DNA of 64,000 nucleotides from Tachypleus tridentatus (taxonomy: Eukaryota; Arthropoda; Merostomata; Xiphosura; Limulidae). Below, piece by piece: positions 25,801 to 33,015 of the stretch. The position numbers and the translations under genes were made by a program. The first letter of the stretch is position 1. Every line of letters starts with the position of its first letter. The notes below the pieces were generated by a model, which saw only the letters and a program-made list of their open reading frames with translations, had not been told where the DNA came from and ran no database searches. Location: positions 12,710,001 to 12,774,000 of the forward strand of contig NC_134830.1 of NCBI RefSeq assembly GCF_004210375.1. Direction: 5' to 3'.

Positions 25801-28800
25801 GATATTCGTAACCGACTGGCCCGTTTCTCATTAGCAGCTACTTCAATCCAGTTTTTCTGGATACCAGGCCATGTTGGTATTCGCGGGAACGAGCTTGCAG
25901 ACATGGCAGCTAAATATGTCTGCTTCAGCACCATCACTCCTATGCCTATTCCGTACATGGACTATGGTGTTATCTTCAAGGGTCGGCTCCGTGCCAGCTG
26001 GCAGTCCACTTGGGTGAGCAACGTGACAACAAACTTTTCAAATCAAACCCAAAATTGGACTTTGGCCATCTAGCTTCCGTAAAGTTCGGAAGGAGGAAGT
26101 TGTTCTCACTAGGCTACGCATTGGTCACAGTTTTTTAACTCATCATTTTCTTTTATCTGGAACTGATGCACCAATGTGTAGTTTGTGTAACACTCAAATC
26201 ACTATCAGCCACATTTTACTTTCTTGCCATCGTTACAATTCTCAACGACGGCAATATTTTAAACATATTTTTTCCCAGGGTCAATCTGTAACATTGGACA
26301 GAGTTATTGGTGATGGTGACTCTGTCCACCTTGATAATATTTTTAATTTTTTAATGGCCATTAACCTTTTTAATCTCATTTAAGTGTTGCATGTTTATTC
26401 ATTACACCTTTTTAATTGTAATTCCTTTTTTACAGTTTTAATCTCTCTCATTCAATTTGACATTGGACAATGGCCAGAACATTAACTAACTCGACACCAG
26501 GACTGGAAAGGCCAACTTCAGGTGACTAACGCTCCTGTTTGAACTATCCGTTTGAACTACTCGTTAGTCATCCTGGCGAGTTGTTATTATACTTTTACTG
26601 CATATCATTTCACACTTTTACTAATTAACTTTTTAGTACTGACCATATTGACTCATAACCCGGAACCAGGACTGGAAAGACCAACTTCAGGTGATTGACG
26701 GTGGTTCTTGAACTTACCTGTTAGTCTTCCTGGCGGGTTATGATCATTACCTTTTTGCTAGAGTAAATACCTTACAACTTCTTATACTCTGCCTTCTATC
26801 TTAACATTGTAGACTAGGTGTCAACATTGGTTTTATACTTTTTTGTTTTACCTTCATTTCCATTTATGTCTATTACTACATTTATTTATTTATTTATTTT
26901 TTTACATTTTTACCAAATGTCTGGCGCAGATAGCCTCGCTGCTTTGTGCCATAAAACACTAAATCAATCAATCAGTGAAACTTAAACCTTTCGTTTTTAT
27001 AATATAATCAAACTTTTAAATAAAGATATTAGATAATTTGGATTATAATAACTTATTTGTGTAATTTTTCCAGATAAACAAACGTTGTTGTTGTATTGAA
27101 TTAAGCACAAAGCTACACAATGGGCTATCTGTGCTCTGCCCACCACGGGTATCGAAACCCGGTTTTTAGCGTTGTAAGTCTGCAGACATACCGCTGAGCC
27201 GCTGGGGGGCATAAACGGACGATATTGTTAAAAAGATACAGTATCTCTCAGTTAGTTTGTATATTATTAAAACATAGGTGTTCTGTTCACATAAAAAGAT
27301 CCTTTATTAGAGGTTCATTATTAAACTTTGAAAATAAATATTAGTTCAAGGTACTTCTTTTATTCTGTTCCGTTTCTAGATCCCTAATACTTAAAAGTTT
27401 CATAATAATTTCTGAATCAAAGAAAGATATGCACACAAAAAGACAATTGTGCTGTCGATAAATACATTGTATAAACTTCTGTCTCTTATCCTGGTTTTAA
27501 ACAATTTTGACTTACGATGAGTTTATACTTCGATGAGTGTCGAAAGGTGGTAGTGTATGACAAACACTTTCCAGAACACTTTGAGGGTGGTGCTGTGTGA
27601 CAAATTTACTCCAAACCTGTTGGAAAATGATGATGCTATATAACAAAATTACTCCAAACCTGTTGGAAAATGATGATGCTATATAACAAAATTACTCCAA
27701 ACCTGTTGGAAAATGATGATGCTATATAACAAAATTACTCCAAACCTGTTGGAAAATGATGATGCTATATAACAAAATTACTCCAAACCTGTTGGAAAAT
27801 GATGATGTTATATAACAAAATTACTCCAAACCTGTTGGAAAATGATGATGCTATATAACAAAATTACTCCAAAAATTGGAAATTCGTGTTTAATAACAAA
27901 CTTGTTCCAGACCACTTGAAACATGGTCTTTTTGTGGACTTCTCTAACTTACGCTAGACTTCTTGAAAGGTGGTGGTGTATGTCAAACTTACCTTATGAT
28001 TTGTTTGTGTGACAAACTTTATTTACAAACAAACCGTCTTCACTTTATGCAAATCATCCAAATTCTAGACATCTTGCATGCTGCATGGAATAAGGTTTAT
28101 CTAGTTTCTAATGTTATATATGAAAGAATAGCTTAAGTTATTTATTTCATAGAATGGATCCGATTTCTCAAGAACCAACTTTTAATTCGAAGCTCCGTCA
28201 TCTTTAACGACTTGAGAAGTAGTTACAGTTTTGGACTCAGAAGTTCAAACTCTTTCAATTGATTTATTTGACCACGCCCAAGGTCTCGTACATTAATTCA
28301 CTTTAATCTCGCCTAAAAGAATTTCAGCTTGAGGGTAGACTGATAGGGATCCTGAAAAATAATGAAATCGAATCGGGTGTAGACGCGCCCCCTGCTTGGC
28401 ACACACACAAAAATATAGCTAATAAAAGGGTCTCGTACGTTAATTTACTCCAATCCTGCCTAAAATAATTGCAGTACCGCGGCTGTTGAGGATTCCCTCT
28501 TGTTTTAAATAGTGTTATCCCCCACACTTTAGTATTAATTATGACGCCCCCTTGATAAACTGAAAATTTATAAATTATAATATACCAACTAGTTGGAAAA
28601 TAAAATGCAGAATTTGTGTTGTTGTCTTTACAAATATGAAAAATTGACAAGTTTAAGAAGATAAATGATTTGTTTGAAGTATTAATTTCTTGTCTATATT
28701 TCCTCTCAAATAAAACAAAATAAAAGGTTATGAATTCGTCAAATACATAATAATATACTGATTTATTTGTCTTTTTCCAGATGTACCTGATCTTTGGAAA

Positions 28801-28912
28801 TATTCTCACAACCTTTATTGTAGCCTTTGTATTGTCACTGATCTTTGAATTTCCTTTTGCTGGTCTGGAAAAATTCCTTTTACACAGCAGAAAAACGACT
28901 GAGAGGTCGTGA
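855..28912 (+). CDS. NRF-6-like acyltransferase-3 family membrane protein, gene 1 (nine 3' exons)
   Basis: Nine exons spliced at GT/AG sites encode about 381 residues of a 'nose resistant to fluoxetine protein 6'-like protein. Exons: 855-948, 3835-3927, 8870-9038, 10177-10256, 12307-12423, 13813-13946, 17609-17795, 19113-19255, 28781-28912. Seen directly: SVDTFFFLSG, CKKNWW, the hallmark SHTWYSAVDFQ, RPYCRAGPYLVGM, FIPLSRLTYSAYLIHPV and a last hydrophobic helix, then a short tail and TGA. Known of the family: multipass membrane O-acyltransferase fold (AT3/OafA type); the C. elegans members act in gut lipid and drug handling. The substrate cannot be read from sequence. The N-terminal NRF domain and first helices must lie left of the window. 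All junction phases agree except at 13946/17609, where one extra base breaks the frame. The last intron is 9.5 kb and carries a LINE. Recognition is firm; whether this copy works is open. Confidence 0.9.
2134..2306 (+). mobile_element. SINE-A copy, 5'-truncated
   Basis: The body and tail of SINE-A are present; the tRNA-like head is missing. Confidence 0.85.
3046..3164 (-). mobile_element. SINE-B copy, reverse
   Basis: The second tRNA-derived family reads, on the minus strand, from a CCCCAGTGGC(A/T)C A-box start through a GGTTTCGATACCC-like B box to CACAGATAGCCCATTGTG and TAGCTTTGTGC. Confidence 0.85.
3835..3927 (+). CDS. NRF-6-like gene 1, exon with LPLAWFYFHRYWR
   Basis: The acceptor GTGTTTAG and donor GGTAAGT bound 93 bp. 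The exon begins with the T that completes the serine codon, reads SGFLVTLLTLKQL and then LPLAWFYFHRYWR, and leaves CG for an arginine codon finished by the exon at 8870. It corresponds to the loop and amphipathic 'HRYLRLTP' segment of the family. Confidence 0.88.
4560..5145 (-). pseudogene. Adenain-like cysteine protease of a Polinton-like element, SINE-interrupted
   Basis: The minus strand reads MSKKLGGLFICDTQPDH, one in-frame TAA, then LDPSHKKACSHWVFIYI to about 5000. The SHWV histidine sits where the catalytic His of adenovirus-type maturation proteases lies. A SINE (4757-4999) then interrupts the gene, and on its far side DPLGLP continues where the family has its (Y/F)DS-like turn. Residues reading DEKG flank the SINE on both sides, as a target-site duplication would produce. 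The catalytic Cys region is too decayed to place. Protease next to capsid on one strand is the normal Polinton context. Confidence 0.62.
4757..4999 (+). mobile_element. SINE-A copy inside the Polinton-like protease remnant
   Basis: The full head (GGGTTCGAATCC B box) and body are present, with a deletion around the CTTCCCTCTAGTC segment. Flanks (CTTCTCATC / CTTTTTCATC) look like a diverged target-site duplication. Confidence 0.88.
5150..6370 (-). pseudogene. Polinton/Maverick-like major capsid protein, decayed
   Basis: On the minus strand, short matches to the double jelly-roll major capsid protein of Polinton/Maverick (adintovirus-related) elements occur in the expected order. They include GLIEFSIS near 6240, IETLLGN near 6020, KLLLNGV near 5830, LGQAPPRLII near 5580, KNPYSF near 5520, FDAELYMYK near 5420 and DLSTGDSQFN near 5280. 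Together they cover most of the usual protein length. The frame changes several times and there are several stops, so it cannot make a capsid. The reading rests on my memory of the family (the group often labelled F54H12.2-like). It lies in a gene 1 intron, antisense to the gene, with the protease remnant directly downstream in its own direction. Confidence 0.72.
6450..6712 (+). mobile_element. SINE-A copy, full length
   Basis: Head, body and tail are all present. It separates the possible minor-capsid and major-capsid remnants. AACACG on both sides may be the target-site duplication. Confidence 0.88.
6717..6860 (-). pseudogene. Possible N-terminal piece of a Polinton-like minor capsid protein
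   Basis: Upstream of the capsid remnant, beyond a SINE, the minus strand reads NGLP, a stop, then HAGSQWQRGHEFGYIFSNL. This resembles the Gly-rich QRGHG(L/I)G start of Polinton minor capsid proteins. Only about 35 codons are visible and one stop interrupts them. The neighbouring capsid and protease remnants are the main support. Confidence 0.35.
7100..8090. repeat. Unclassified dispersed repeat with CCTATAGAACCTTAG units
   Basis: Degenerate units with TATAGAACCTTAG and AACTATGATGT occur here and again at 33980-34620. I do not recognise the family; it may be an old minisatellite. Confidence 0.4.
8787..8822. repeat. GTAT microsatellite
   Basis: Several GTAT units lie about 50 bp before the acceptor of the 8870 exon. 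Confidence 0.85.
8870..9038 (+). CDS. NRF-6-like gene 1, exon with CKKNWW motif
   Basis: The acceptor is ATACAG and the donor ATG|GTAAGA. The 169 bp encode a membrane helix (MTPLMMAIIAFSAVLLRYVG) and then DTWCKKNWWLNALYLHNFI, a strongly conserved family segment. The donor lies at the left edge of an imperfect tandem repeat that copies donor-like sequence several times. Confidence 0.92.
9036..9590. repeat. Imperfect tandem repeat containing splice-site-like sequence
   Basis: Units of roughly 70-130 bp start near the exon end. Each carries AATGTGGTAAGA-like and TTTGTTACAG-like sequence. Two adjacent units, 84 bp apart (GT at 9167 and 9251), are almost identical. Confidence 0.8.
9729..9814. repeat. 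43-bp unit repeated twice
   Basis: CTTAACTTTCCATTATG recurs with a 43-bp spacing. Confidence 0.85.
9830..10176. other. Intronic sequence, nothing recognised
   Basis: AT-rich intron of gene 1 with no repeat or coding signal that I can identify. Confidence 0.5.
10177..10256 (+). CDS. NRF-6-like gene 1, exon with SHTWYSAVDFQ motif
   Basis: The 80-bp exon has acceptor TTCCAG and donor AG|GTAAGT. It reads CLSHTWYSAVDFQ then LYIISPLIIYPLY and leaves AG for the next codon. The SHTWY-AVD-Q motif is the best family signature in the window. Confidence 0.92.
10709..10933. mobile_element. Short piggyBac-type inverted-repeat element with captured 28S rRNA
   Basis: TTAA at 10709-10712 and 10930-10933 flank a 217-bp element. 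Its ends are CACTCCTACGAAAAG and the exact reverse complement. TTAA duplication and terminal repeats of this kind are the mark of piggyBac-type transposons. There is no transposase, so it is a non-autonomous MITE. The middle holds a 28S rRNA segment. It lies in the intron between the 10177 and 12307 exons. Confidence 0.78.
10820..10905 (+). other. 28S rRNA gene fragment inside the MITE
   Basis: The segment GAGATTCCCACTGTCCC to GGGAACGGGCTTGG-like sequence is nearly identical to the conserved 28S core just downstream of the R2 site. Only about 86 bp are present, so it is not a functional rRNA gene. One A-to-G change and a base loss are visible in the right part. Confidence 0.85.
11300..11558 (+). 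mobile_element. SINE-A copy, full length
   Basis: The Thr-like tRNA head has a CGT triplet in the anticodon position, followed by a typical body and tail. Confidence 0.88.
12307..12423 (+). CDS. NRF-6-like gene 1, exon LRWGLPVLLGFFIATSVLTG
   Basis: The acceptor chosen is CGACAG at 12301-12306. An earlier AG at about 12263 would run into a stop, so it was rejected. The exon is 117 bp, encodes a membrane helix plus a lumenal loop ending VLNDA, and leaves AT for an isoleucine codon. The donor is AT|GTAAGT. Confidence 0.87.
12737..13577 (-). mobile_element. Solo LTR of a Ty3/Gypsy-type element
   Basis: About 840 bp matches the LTRs at 41 and 43 kb through most of its length. On the minus strand it begins TGTAACAG and has a TATAAAAG box (complement near 13340). 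No internal element sequence adjoins. The right end (12737) is approximate, and I found no matching target-site duplication. Confidence 0.7.
13595..13630. repeat. Perfect inverted repeat next to the LTR
   Basis: AATTAAAAATTGGC, a 4-base loop TAAC, then GCCAATTTTTAATT forms a strong hairpin. Confidence 0.75.
13642..13665. repeat. TA microsatellite
   Basis: About ten TA units, 150 bp before a gene 1 acceptor. Confidence 0.9.
13813..13946 (+). CDS. NRF-6-like gene 1, exon with AGPYLVGMALGY; frame-breaking A7 run
   Basis: The acceptor is TTTTACAG and the donor G|GTAAAC. The 134 bp read PANVLDRFSSIVYIRPYCRA and GPYLVGMALGYILFKFPGD. The exon ends in a run of seven A followed by G. As written it ends in phase 1, while the next exon begins in phase 0. 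A run of six A would restore the frame, so one extra A is either an assembly error or an inactivating insertion. Confidence 0.88.
14352..14611 (+). mobile_element. SINE-A copy, full length, diverged
   Basis: The anticodon-loop region is changed and a short deletion follows ATTCGTTGG. The tail is followed by AAACAAAC. Confidence 0.86.
14938..15200 (-). mobile_element. SINE-A copy, full length, reverse
   Basis: The reverse complement of the SINE-A tail begins at TTTCGCGCAAAGC and the head ends near 15200. It lies about 330 bp from the previous copy in the opposite orientation. Confidence 0.87.
15201..16227. other. Intronic sequence, no gene recognised
   Basis: AT-rich intron. A more GC-rich patch at 15950-16200 may be an old repeat; I cannot classify it. 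Confidence 0.4.
16228..16590 (-). mobile_element. LINE 3' end fragment, reverse
   Basis: The reverse complement of the end of ORF2 and the first 3' UTR hairpin of the LINE is readable here, for example GACAGTGTCACTATCACCAA on +. It is closer to the 54-kb copy than to the 21-kb copy at its left end. Confidence 0.82.
16590..16848 (+). mobile_element. SINE-A copy abutting a LINE 3' fragment
   Basis: The full-length SINE starts exactly where a reverse LINE fragment stops. The LINE does not continue on the other side. Confidence 0.87.
16850..17608. other. Intronic sequence with an unclassified GC-richer patch
   Basis: 16880-17210 is richer in G and C than its surroundings and looks like transposon debris. 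The rest is ordinary AT-rich intron. Confidence 0.35.
17609..17795 (+). CDS. NRF-6-like gene 1, exon VVLGWFLA to FACKIGYG
   Basis: The acceptor is AATTACAG and the donor GG|GTAAGT. The 187 bp read KYVVLGWFLAATCNILVLYG, GMWPVYKGNLPSD and SALARTAWAVGLAWLTFAC. These are two helices and the conserved loop between them. The exon leaves one base for a glycine codon finished by the exon at 19113. Confidence 0.92.
17796..19112. other. Intronic sequence, nothing recognised
   Basis: The intron has a short CA run near 18440 and no coding or mobile-element signal that I can identify. Confidence 0.5.
19113..19255 (+). CDS. NRF-6-like gene 1, exon FIPLSRLTYSAYLIHP
   Basis: The acceptor is CTATATAG and the donor GCG|GTGAGA. 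The 143-bp exon reads FIKTFLSWRPFIPLSRLTYS then AYLIHPVIM. The matching exon of gene 2 is also 143 bp with the same phases. Confidence 0.93.
19372..19628 (-). mobile_element. SINE-A copy, reverse
   Basis: A full tail, body and head lie just downstream of the gene 1 exon at 19113-19255. Confidence 0.87.
19835..19940 (-). mobile_element. SINE-B copy, decayed
   Basis: The tail, B-box region (GGTATCGAACC on +) and ACTGGGTCATC head are recognisable with many changes. Confidence 0.7.
19941..20957. other. Intronic sequence before the LINE, nothing recognised
   Basis: Part of the last gene 1 intron. Small open frames here have no recognisable motif. Confidence 0.5.
21413..22669 (+). pseudogene. LINE ORF1, zinc-knuckle gag-like protein, frameshifted
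   Basis: The most likely start is the ATG at 21413 (MDPQKKLNKIVKKQ). The frame is open to 22192 and includes CFQCQRFGHSKTSC and CARCGGKDHDAYDC, zinc knuckles that bind element RNA, then a third Cys-rich stretch. Around 22150 the meaningful frame shifts (KEVQRLKTTHNISYPEARK continues in another frame), and it shifts again near 22270. The tail reaches a TAA at 22667, three bases before the ORF2 ATG. Confidence 0.82.
22673..26383 (+). pseudogene. LINE ORF2: endonuclease, reverse transcriptase, RNase H, broken
   Basis: The ATG at 22673 begins MATLIQWNCRGLRSN, the start of an APE-type endonuclease; LGDFNGHHPLWGS and GSDHFPI follow. RT motifs include FDIEKAYDT, GVPQGCVLS and the catalytic YVDD at 24673-24684. 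RNase H begins IYTDGSKSG near 25560, with a second conserved region ending PGHVGIRGNELAD. A C-terminal C-X2-C-type segment (CSLCNTQITISHILLSCHR) closes it. Damage: frameshift near 23260, TGA at 24106-24108, and frameshifts near 25030, 25450 and 26055. It cannot make an intact enzyme. Confidence 0.9.
26384..26974 (+). other. LINE 3' UTR with two related hairpins and SINE-like tail
   Basis: Hairpins at 26488-26582 and 26657-26739 share CCAGGACTGGAAAG and an AACTTCAGGTGA segment, each closed by TCCTGGCG(A/G)GTT. The last 45 bp (GCGCAGATAGCC, GCTTTGTGCC) resemble the tails of both SINE families. Confidence 0.8.
27098..27213 (-). mobile_element. SINE-B copy, well preserved
   Basis: Complete head and tail, with GGTATCGAAACCCGG on the plus strand. 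It lies about 110 bp right of the LINE. Confidence 0.87.
27214..27595. other. Intronic sequence, nothing recognised
   Basis: AT-rich intron before the minisatellite. Confidence 0.5.
27596..27885. repeat. 43-bp minisatellite, about 6.6 copies
   Basis: CCAAACCTGTTGGAAAATGA recurs every 43 bp with almost no divergence, so the array is young. Confidence 0.95.
27886..28780. other. End of the last gene 1 intron
   Basis: 28260-28330 and 28420-28480 share a diverged segment (GTCTCGTACRTTAATT). Otherwise no feature is recognised. Confidence 0.45.
28781..28912 (+). CDS. NRF-6-like gene 1, last exon with stop
   Basis: The acceptor TTTTTCCAG follows a 9.5-kb intron. The exon starts MYLIFGNILTTFIVAFVLSL, ends with a short charged tail and TGA. 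It matches the start of the gene 2 last exon (MYLFLGN), which supports both calls. Confidence 0.93.
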   Translation: MYLIFGNILTTFIVAFVLSLIFEFPFAGLEKFLLHSRKTTERS

Positions 28913-29034
28913 AATAACCAAAGTGGGTAAATCGTGTCTACCTTGTAAGGATGTTGGGATGAACGACCATGATTTATTATATTACCAGATGTACTGATGG
29001 GTATTAATGTTAAAAACAATAATCATGTGTGTGT

Positions 29035-29040
29035 AATAAA
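29035..29040 (+). promoter_or_regulatory. Candidate polyadenylation signal of gene 1
   Basis: AATAAA lies about 120 bp after the stop codon, followed by T/G-rich sequence. This is the expected distance for a short 3' UTR. Confidence 0.5.
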
Positions 29041-29059
29041 TTTTGTTCATTCCAATTTT

Positions 29060-30580
29060 GGGGTTTAGTCGTATATTTATAGTTTTTGTGACTTATTATT
29101 GGCCTCGTTTCTAATCATATGAAATAGTTTCTTAGCCTTCCGTTTCGCATGTTTCTTAGAAATGATCAGATATTAAAATCGATGTTTAGAACCTACGTAA
29201 GCGTTGGTACTCAGATTTCCGAAGAAGCAAAAATTTAATCACGTGTCTAAATCAGACTTCCATTAATATCCAAACTGTGTAACTTGGAAGAAGTAACCGT
29301 TTAAAAATAAGTCAAGAAATTACGCTATTGTTCAGGCACAACTGAAGGCCTTTGGGGATACAGAACGTTAACCACGTATCAAACTCGCTGTCACTTCCAG
29401 AAATATTCAAGTTAGTTTTAAACTCAAAGAATAAATAAACTTTTAATGTTAAAGCAAACAACGGAGTATTTGCCAATAAAAGACGAAGCTGCACAATGGG
29501 TAGAGAAATCCGGTTTCTTGCAAAGTGAGTCTGCAAACATCCAACTGTGTTACTGAGGGATGACATTATAATGTAGCAACTGTATCGATTTATATAGAGA
29601 TGTTCTTGCAGTAGTGAAGGATAAGTGAATAGAACGTATTTACAAGTTCTGTGACTGATGATTTGAGTAAATGTTAAAACATTCTAACTGGTGAATGTTT
29701 TAGATCTTTGAGAAAAACAAATTACTAAGTTTTTTCTGAACAAATAAAACATTAATTTATTAATTTGACAAATAACAGTTATTTAAATTATTTGCATGGC
29801 TAAATCTAGCATTTAAGATAACAATAACATAATACACAAAAGTAAAAGTTATCGATACCTCCGTGTAAATTAGTAGTAAAATCACCCGATCCTCAAATCC
29901 TGCCAGAAGATGCGTGCACTCAGCAGGAGTTGGAAACTTCCTCGCGCTTTTCGTAAAGGTGGTGAATTATACAAAAGAAAAACAGGTGTAGTTACCAAAT
30001 GTAATAACCATGAAAATACGGAAAGGTGTCGTGAATACACCAATCATAGTCCAGAAACACTAATGCTTCAAATCAACAAGATAATCGACACCCCACCATA
30101 TTAATCAATGATAAAACCTTCCCAGAACTGTTAACCCTAAACTAAAACTAATAACATATAAATCAACAACAGGATGATGATAACTGAGAATTTCTCAAAA
30201 TAAGGTCATAATTATGAGAGAAAAGCCTGGATTTACATATATTAAAACACATTTAACGTGTCACTTGTGCATTATGTATACATATATACAGTGATAGTAA
30301 CTAGTTACATGGCTACAGTTAACACTGGCATGATGTATTAGGTTTCAGTGGATATGACCAAAAATTGCCAGAAATACAGAAAGAAACAACTCATTAAAAC
30401 CATAAGTAGCAAAACATATGAAAACAAGCAACTACACTAAACCTAAAAGTAATTAGAAATAAGGAAACATAAAAGTACACTCAACCCGTAAGTAGTTACA
30501 TATAAGCAATAAACAACTTCATTCAAACCACCATACATACGGAAACAACAAGTACATTAAAACCTTCAATAATACGATGT
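29060..30580. other. Intergenic sequence
   Basis: AT-rich, with one decayed SINE-B. Diverged forerunners of the next minisatellite begin near 30380. No gene recognised. Confidence 0.5.
29455..29568 (-). mobile_element. SINE-B copy, decayed
   Basis: GCACAATGGG, AATCCGGTTTCTTG and TTACTGAGGGA segments remain; the B-box region is partly deleted. Confidence 0.6.
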
Positions 30581-31300
30581 ATGGAAACAAACAGTTACAC
30601 TGAAACCACAGGTAATAATATATACAGGAACAATTACACTGAAATCACCAGTAATAATATATACAGATACAAATAGCTACACTGAAACCACCGATAATAA
30701 TATATACAGATACAAATAGCTACATTGAAACCACCTATAATAATATATACAGAAACAAATAGCTACACTGAAACCACCTATAATAATATATACAGAAACA
30801 AATAGCTACACTGAAACCACCGATAATAATATATACAGAAACAAATAGCTACACTGAAACCACCGATAATAATATATACAGATACAAATAGCTACACTGA
30901 AACCACCGATAATAATATATACAGAAACAAATAGCTACACTGAAACCACCAGTAATAATATATACAGAAACAAATAGCTACACTGAAACCACCAGTAATA
31001 ATATATACAGAAACAAATAGCTACACTGAAACCACCAGTAATAATATATACAGAAACAAATAGCTACACTGAAACCACAGGTAATAATATATACAGAAAC
31101 AAATAGCTACACTGAAACCACCGATAATAATATATACAGATACAAATAGCTACACTGAAACCACCGATAATAATATATACAGAAACAAATAGCTACACTG
31201 AAACCACCAGTAATAATATATACAGAAACAAAGAGCTACACTGAAACCACCTATAATAATATATACAGAAACAAACAGTTACATCAAAAACCATCACTAA
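30580..31300. repeat. 43-bp minisatellite, about 16 copies
   Basis: The unit contains CACTGAAACCACC and AATAATATATACAGAAACAA with variants (ACCGATAA, ACCAGTAA, ACCTATAA). It is unrelated in sequence to the 43-bp array at 27.6 kb. Confidence 0.95.
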
Positions 31301-31574
31301 GCACATATACCAACCTGATTCAAATATTTCTTTCCAGCCATATTTGAATAATCATTACAAAACATTTACTCGTAATTACCAAGCATGTTTCTCGACTCAA
31401 ACATTTAATTACTACAAAAAAGATTAAGTATTATCAGTTGATGTCTCAACTTACAAACTAATTTTCGACACTTGGTACATACTTAACGACACTGCGCTTA
31501 AGAAACATTGACAATTAACAAATATACATTAGTGGGAATTGAAACAGGAGTAAATAAACAGTACTAAACATGTG

Positions 31575-32127
31575 AACTAAAATCAACAAACAACAGTAGG
31601 TATCGCAACAACAGTAAACAAACAATAGTAGGTATCGCAACAACAGTAAACAAACAATAGTAGGCATCCAACAACAGTAAACCTACAACAGTAGGCATTG
31701 CAACAACAGTAAACAAACAACAGTATGCATCGCAAAAACAATAAACAAACAATAGTAGGTATCGCAACAACAGTAAACATACAACAGTAGGCATCCAACA
31801 ACAGTAAGCATACAACAGTAGGCATTGCAACAACAGTAAACAAACAAGAGTATGTATCGCAAAAACAGTAAACAAACAATAGTAGGCATCGCAACAACAG
31901 TAAACAAACAATAGTAGATATCGCAACAACAGTAAACAAACAATAGTAGGTAGCGCAACAACAGTAAACATACAATAGTAGGCATCCAACAACAGTAAAC
32001 ATACAACAGTAGGCGTTGCAACAACAGTATGTATCGCAACAACAGTAAACAAACAGTAGTAGGCATCGCAAAAACGGTAAACAAACAGTAGTAGGCATTG
32101 CAACAACAGTAAATATACAATAGTAGG
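31575..32127. repeat. 32-bp minisatellite, about 17 copies
   Basis: The unit has CAATAGTAGGTATCGCAACA and a CAGTAAACAAA joint. No stop codon occurs on the minus strand in any frame, so it gives long but meaningless Leu/Cys/Val-rich frames. Confidence 0.93.
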
Positions 32128-32148
32128 CATGGGAGTTTTGGTTTGTTT

Positions 32149-32409
32149 TCAGATTTCGCGCAAACATACTCTAGATTATCTGCGCTCGGCGTCCCTAATT
32201 TACTAGTCTAAGACTAGAAGGGAGGCAGCTAATCATCACCACCCACCGCCAACTATTGGGATACTCTTTTACCAACGAATAGTAGGATTGGTCGTCACAT
32301 TATAACGCTCCCACGGCTAAAAGGGCAAACACGTTTGGTATTTGATGGAGATTCAAACCAGCGATCCTCGGATTACGAGTCGAGTGCATTAGCCACTTGG
32401 CCATGCAAG
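32149..32409 (-). mobile_element. SINE-A copy, reverse
   Basis: A diverged full-length copy directly follows the 32-bp minisatellite ending near 32127. Confidence 0.86.
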
Positions 32410-33003
32410 GCCTGCATGAGAATACAAATAAACAAACTGCAGAGGAAATCGTGTTTGTTTGTTTTTATGTCATCATATATGTTGAAGGGCATTCTTTTTC
32501 ATATAGCTAAGAAATTTTTATATTTTTGCATTATTTAGTATTTTTTATAGATTGAAAGACGTCCAGTTAAAAAAAATCATTGAAATTCCGGTAAATATTG
32601 GGTTGAAGCTTTTCTTACTGGTTTACTTTTACCTTCTCTTCGAGACTGCTTGTTTTGCATTTTTTGTAATATAGGGAAACTTTGTGGGTTTTAAAATCGT
32701 AAAAGATTGTAATGGAATAATTAGATTTAAGCAAACAGTCTGCCATTTTGAAACCAGAACAATGAAGGAGCAAGTGTAAAATATGTTATTGAAGCTAAAA
32801 TAGCAACAAACTAATTATTAAGTTTCGTATTGAAGTGAATCAAAGAGAATGACATTTGTTTAATTAATCATACATTTGTATATTTTAAGTGTTACCTACT
32901 AAGCCTAAATGTACTAATTTTAAGATTGTATTTTCAAAAATCGTAACTTCAGTTCATAAACGATACGTTTTCTTTGCTTTTTTGGACAGTACAGTACATA
33001 ATT
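32410..33003. other. Intergenic sequence, nothing recognised
   Basis: AT-rich sequence between two SINE-A copies. Confidence 0.5.
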
Positions 33004-33015
33004 CCCCTACTTTGT

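Larger units (their letters stand above)
20969..26974 (+). mobile_element. Non-LTR retrotransposon (I-group type with RNase H), full length but decayed
   Basis: The 6006-bp element is flanked by exact copies of GTGAAACTTAA (20958-20968 and 26975-26985). It has a GC-rich 5' UTR, a zinc-knuckle ORF1, an ORF2 with endonuclease, reverse transcriptase and RNase H, and a 3' UTR with two related hairpins. The end is a short ATCA repeat rather than poly(A). The RNase H domain after RT suits the I group; the exact clade needs a tree. It lies in the last intron of gene 1 in the same orientation. Confidence 0.92.

Noticed and set aside
28324-29019. A 231-codon open frame on the minus strand
   Set aside because: It is antisense to the last exon of gene 1 and its intron edge, with no motif of its own.
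31564-32167. Three long overlapping minus-strand frames rich in Leu, Cys and Val
   Set aside because: They are translations of a 32-bp minisatellite in all three frames.
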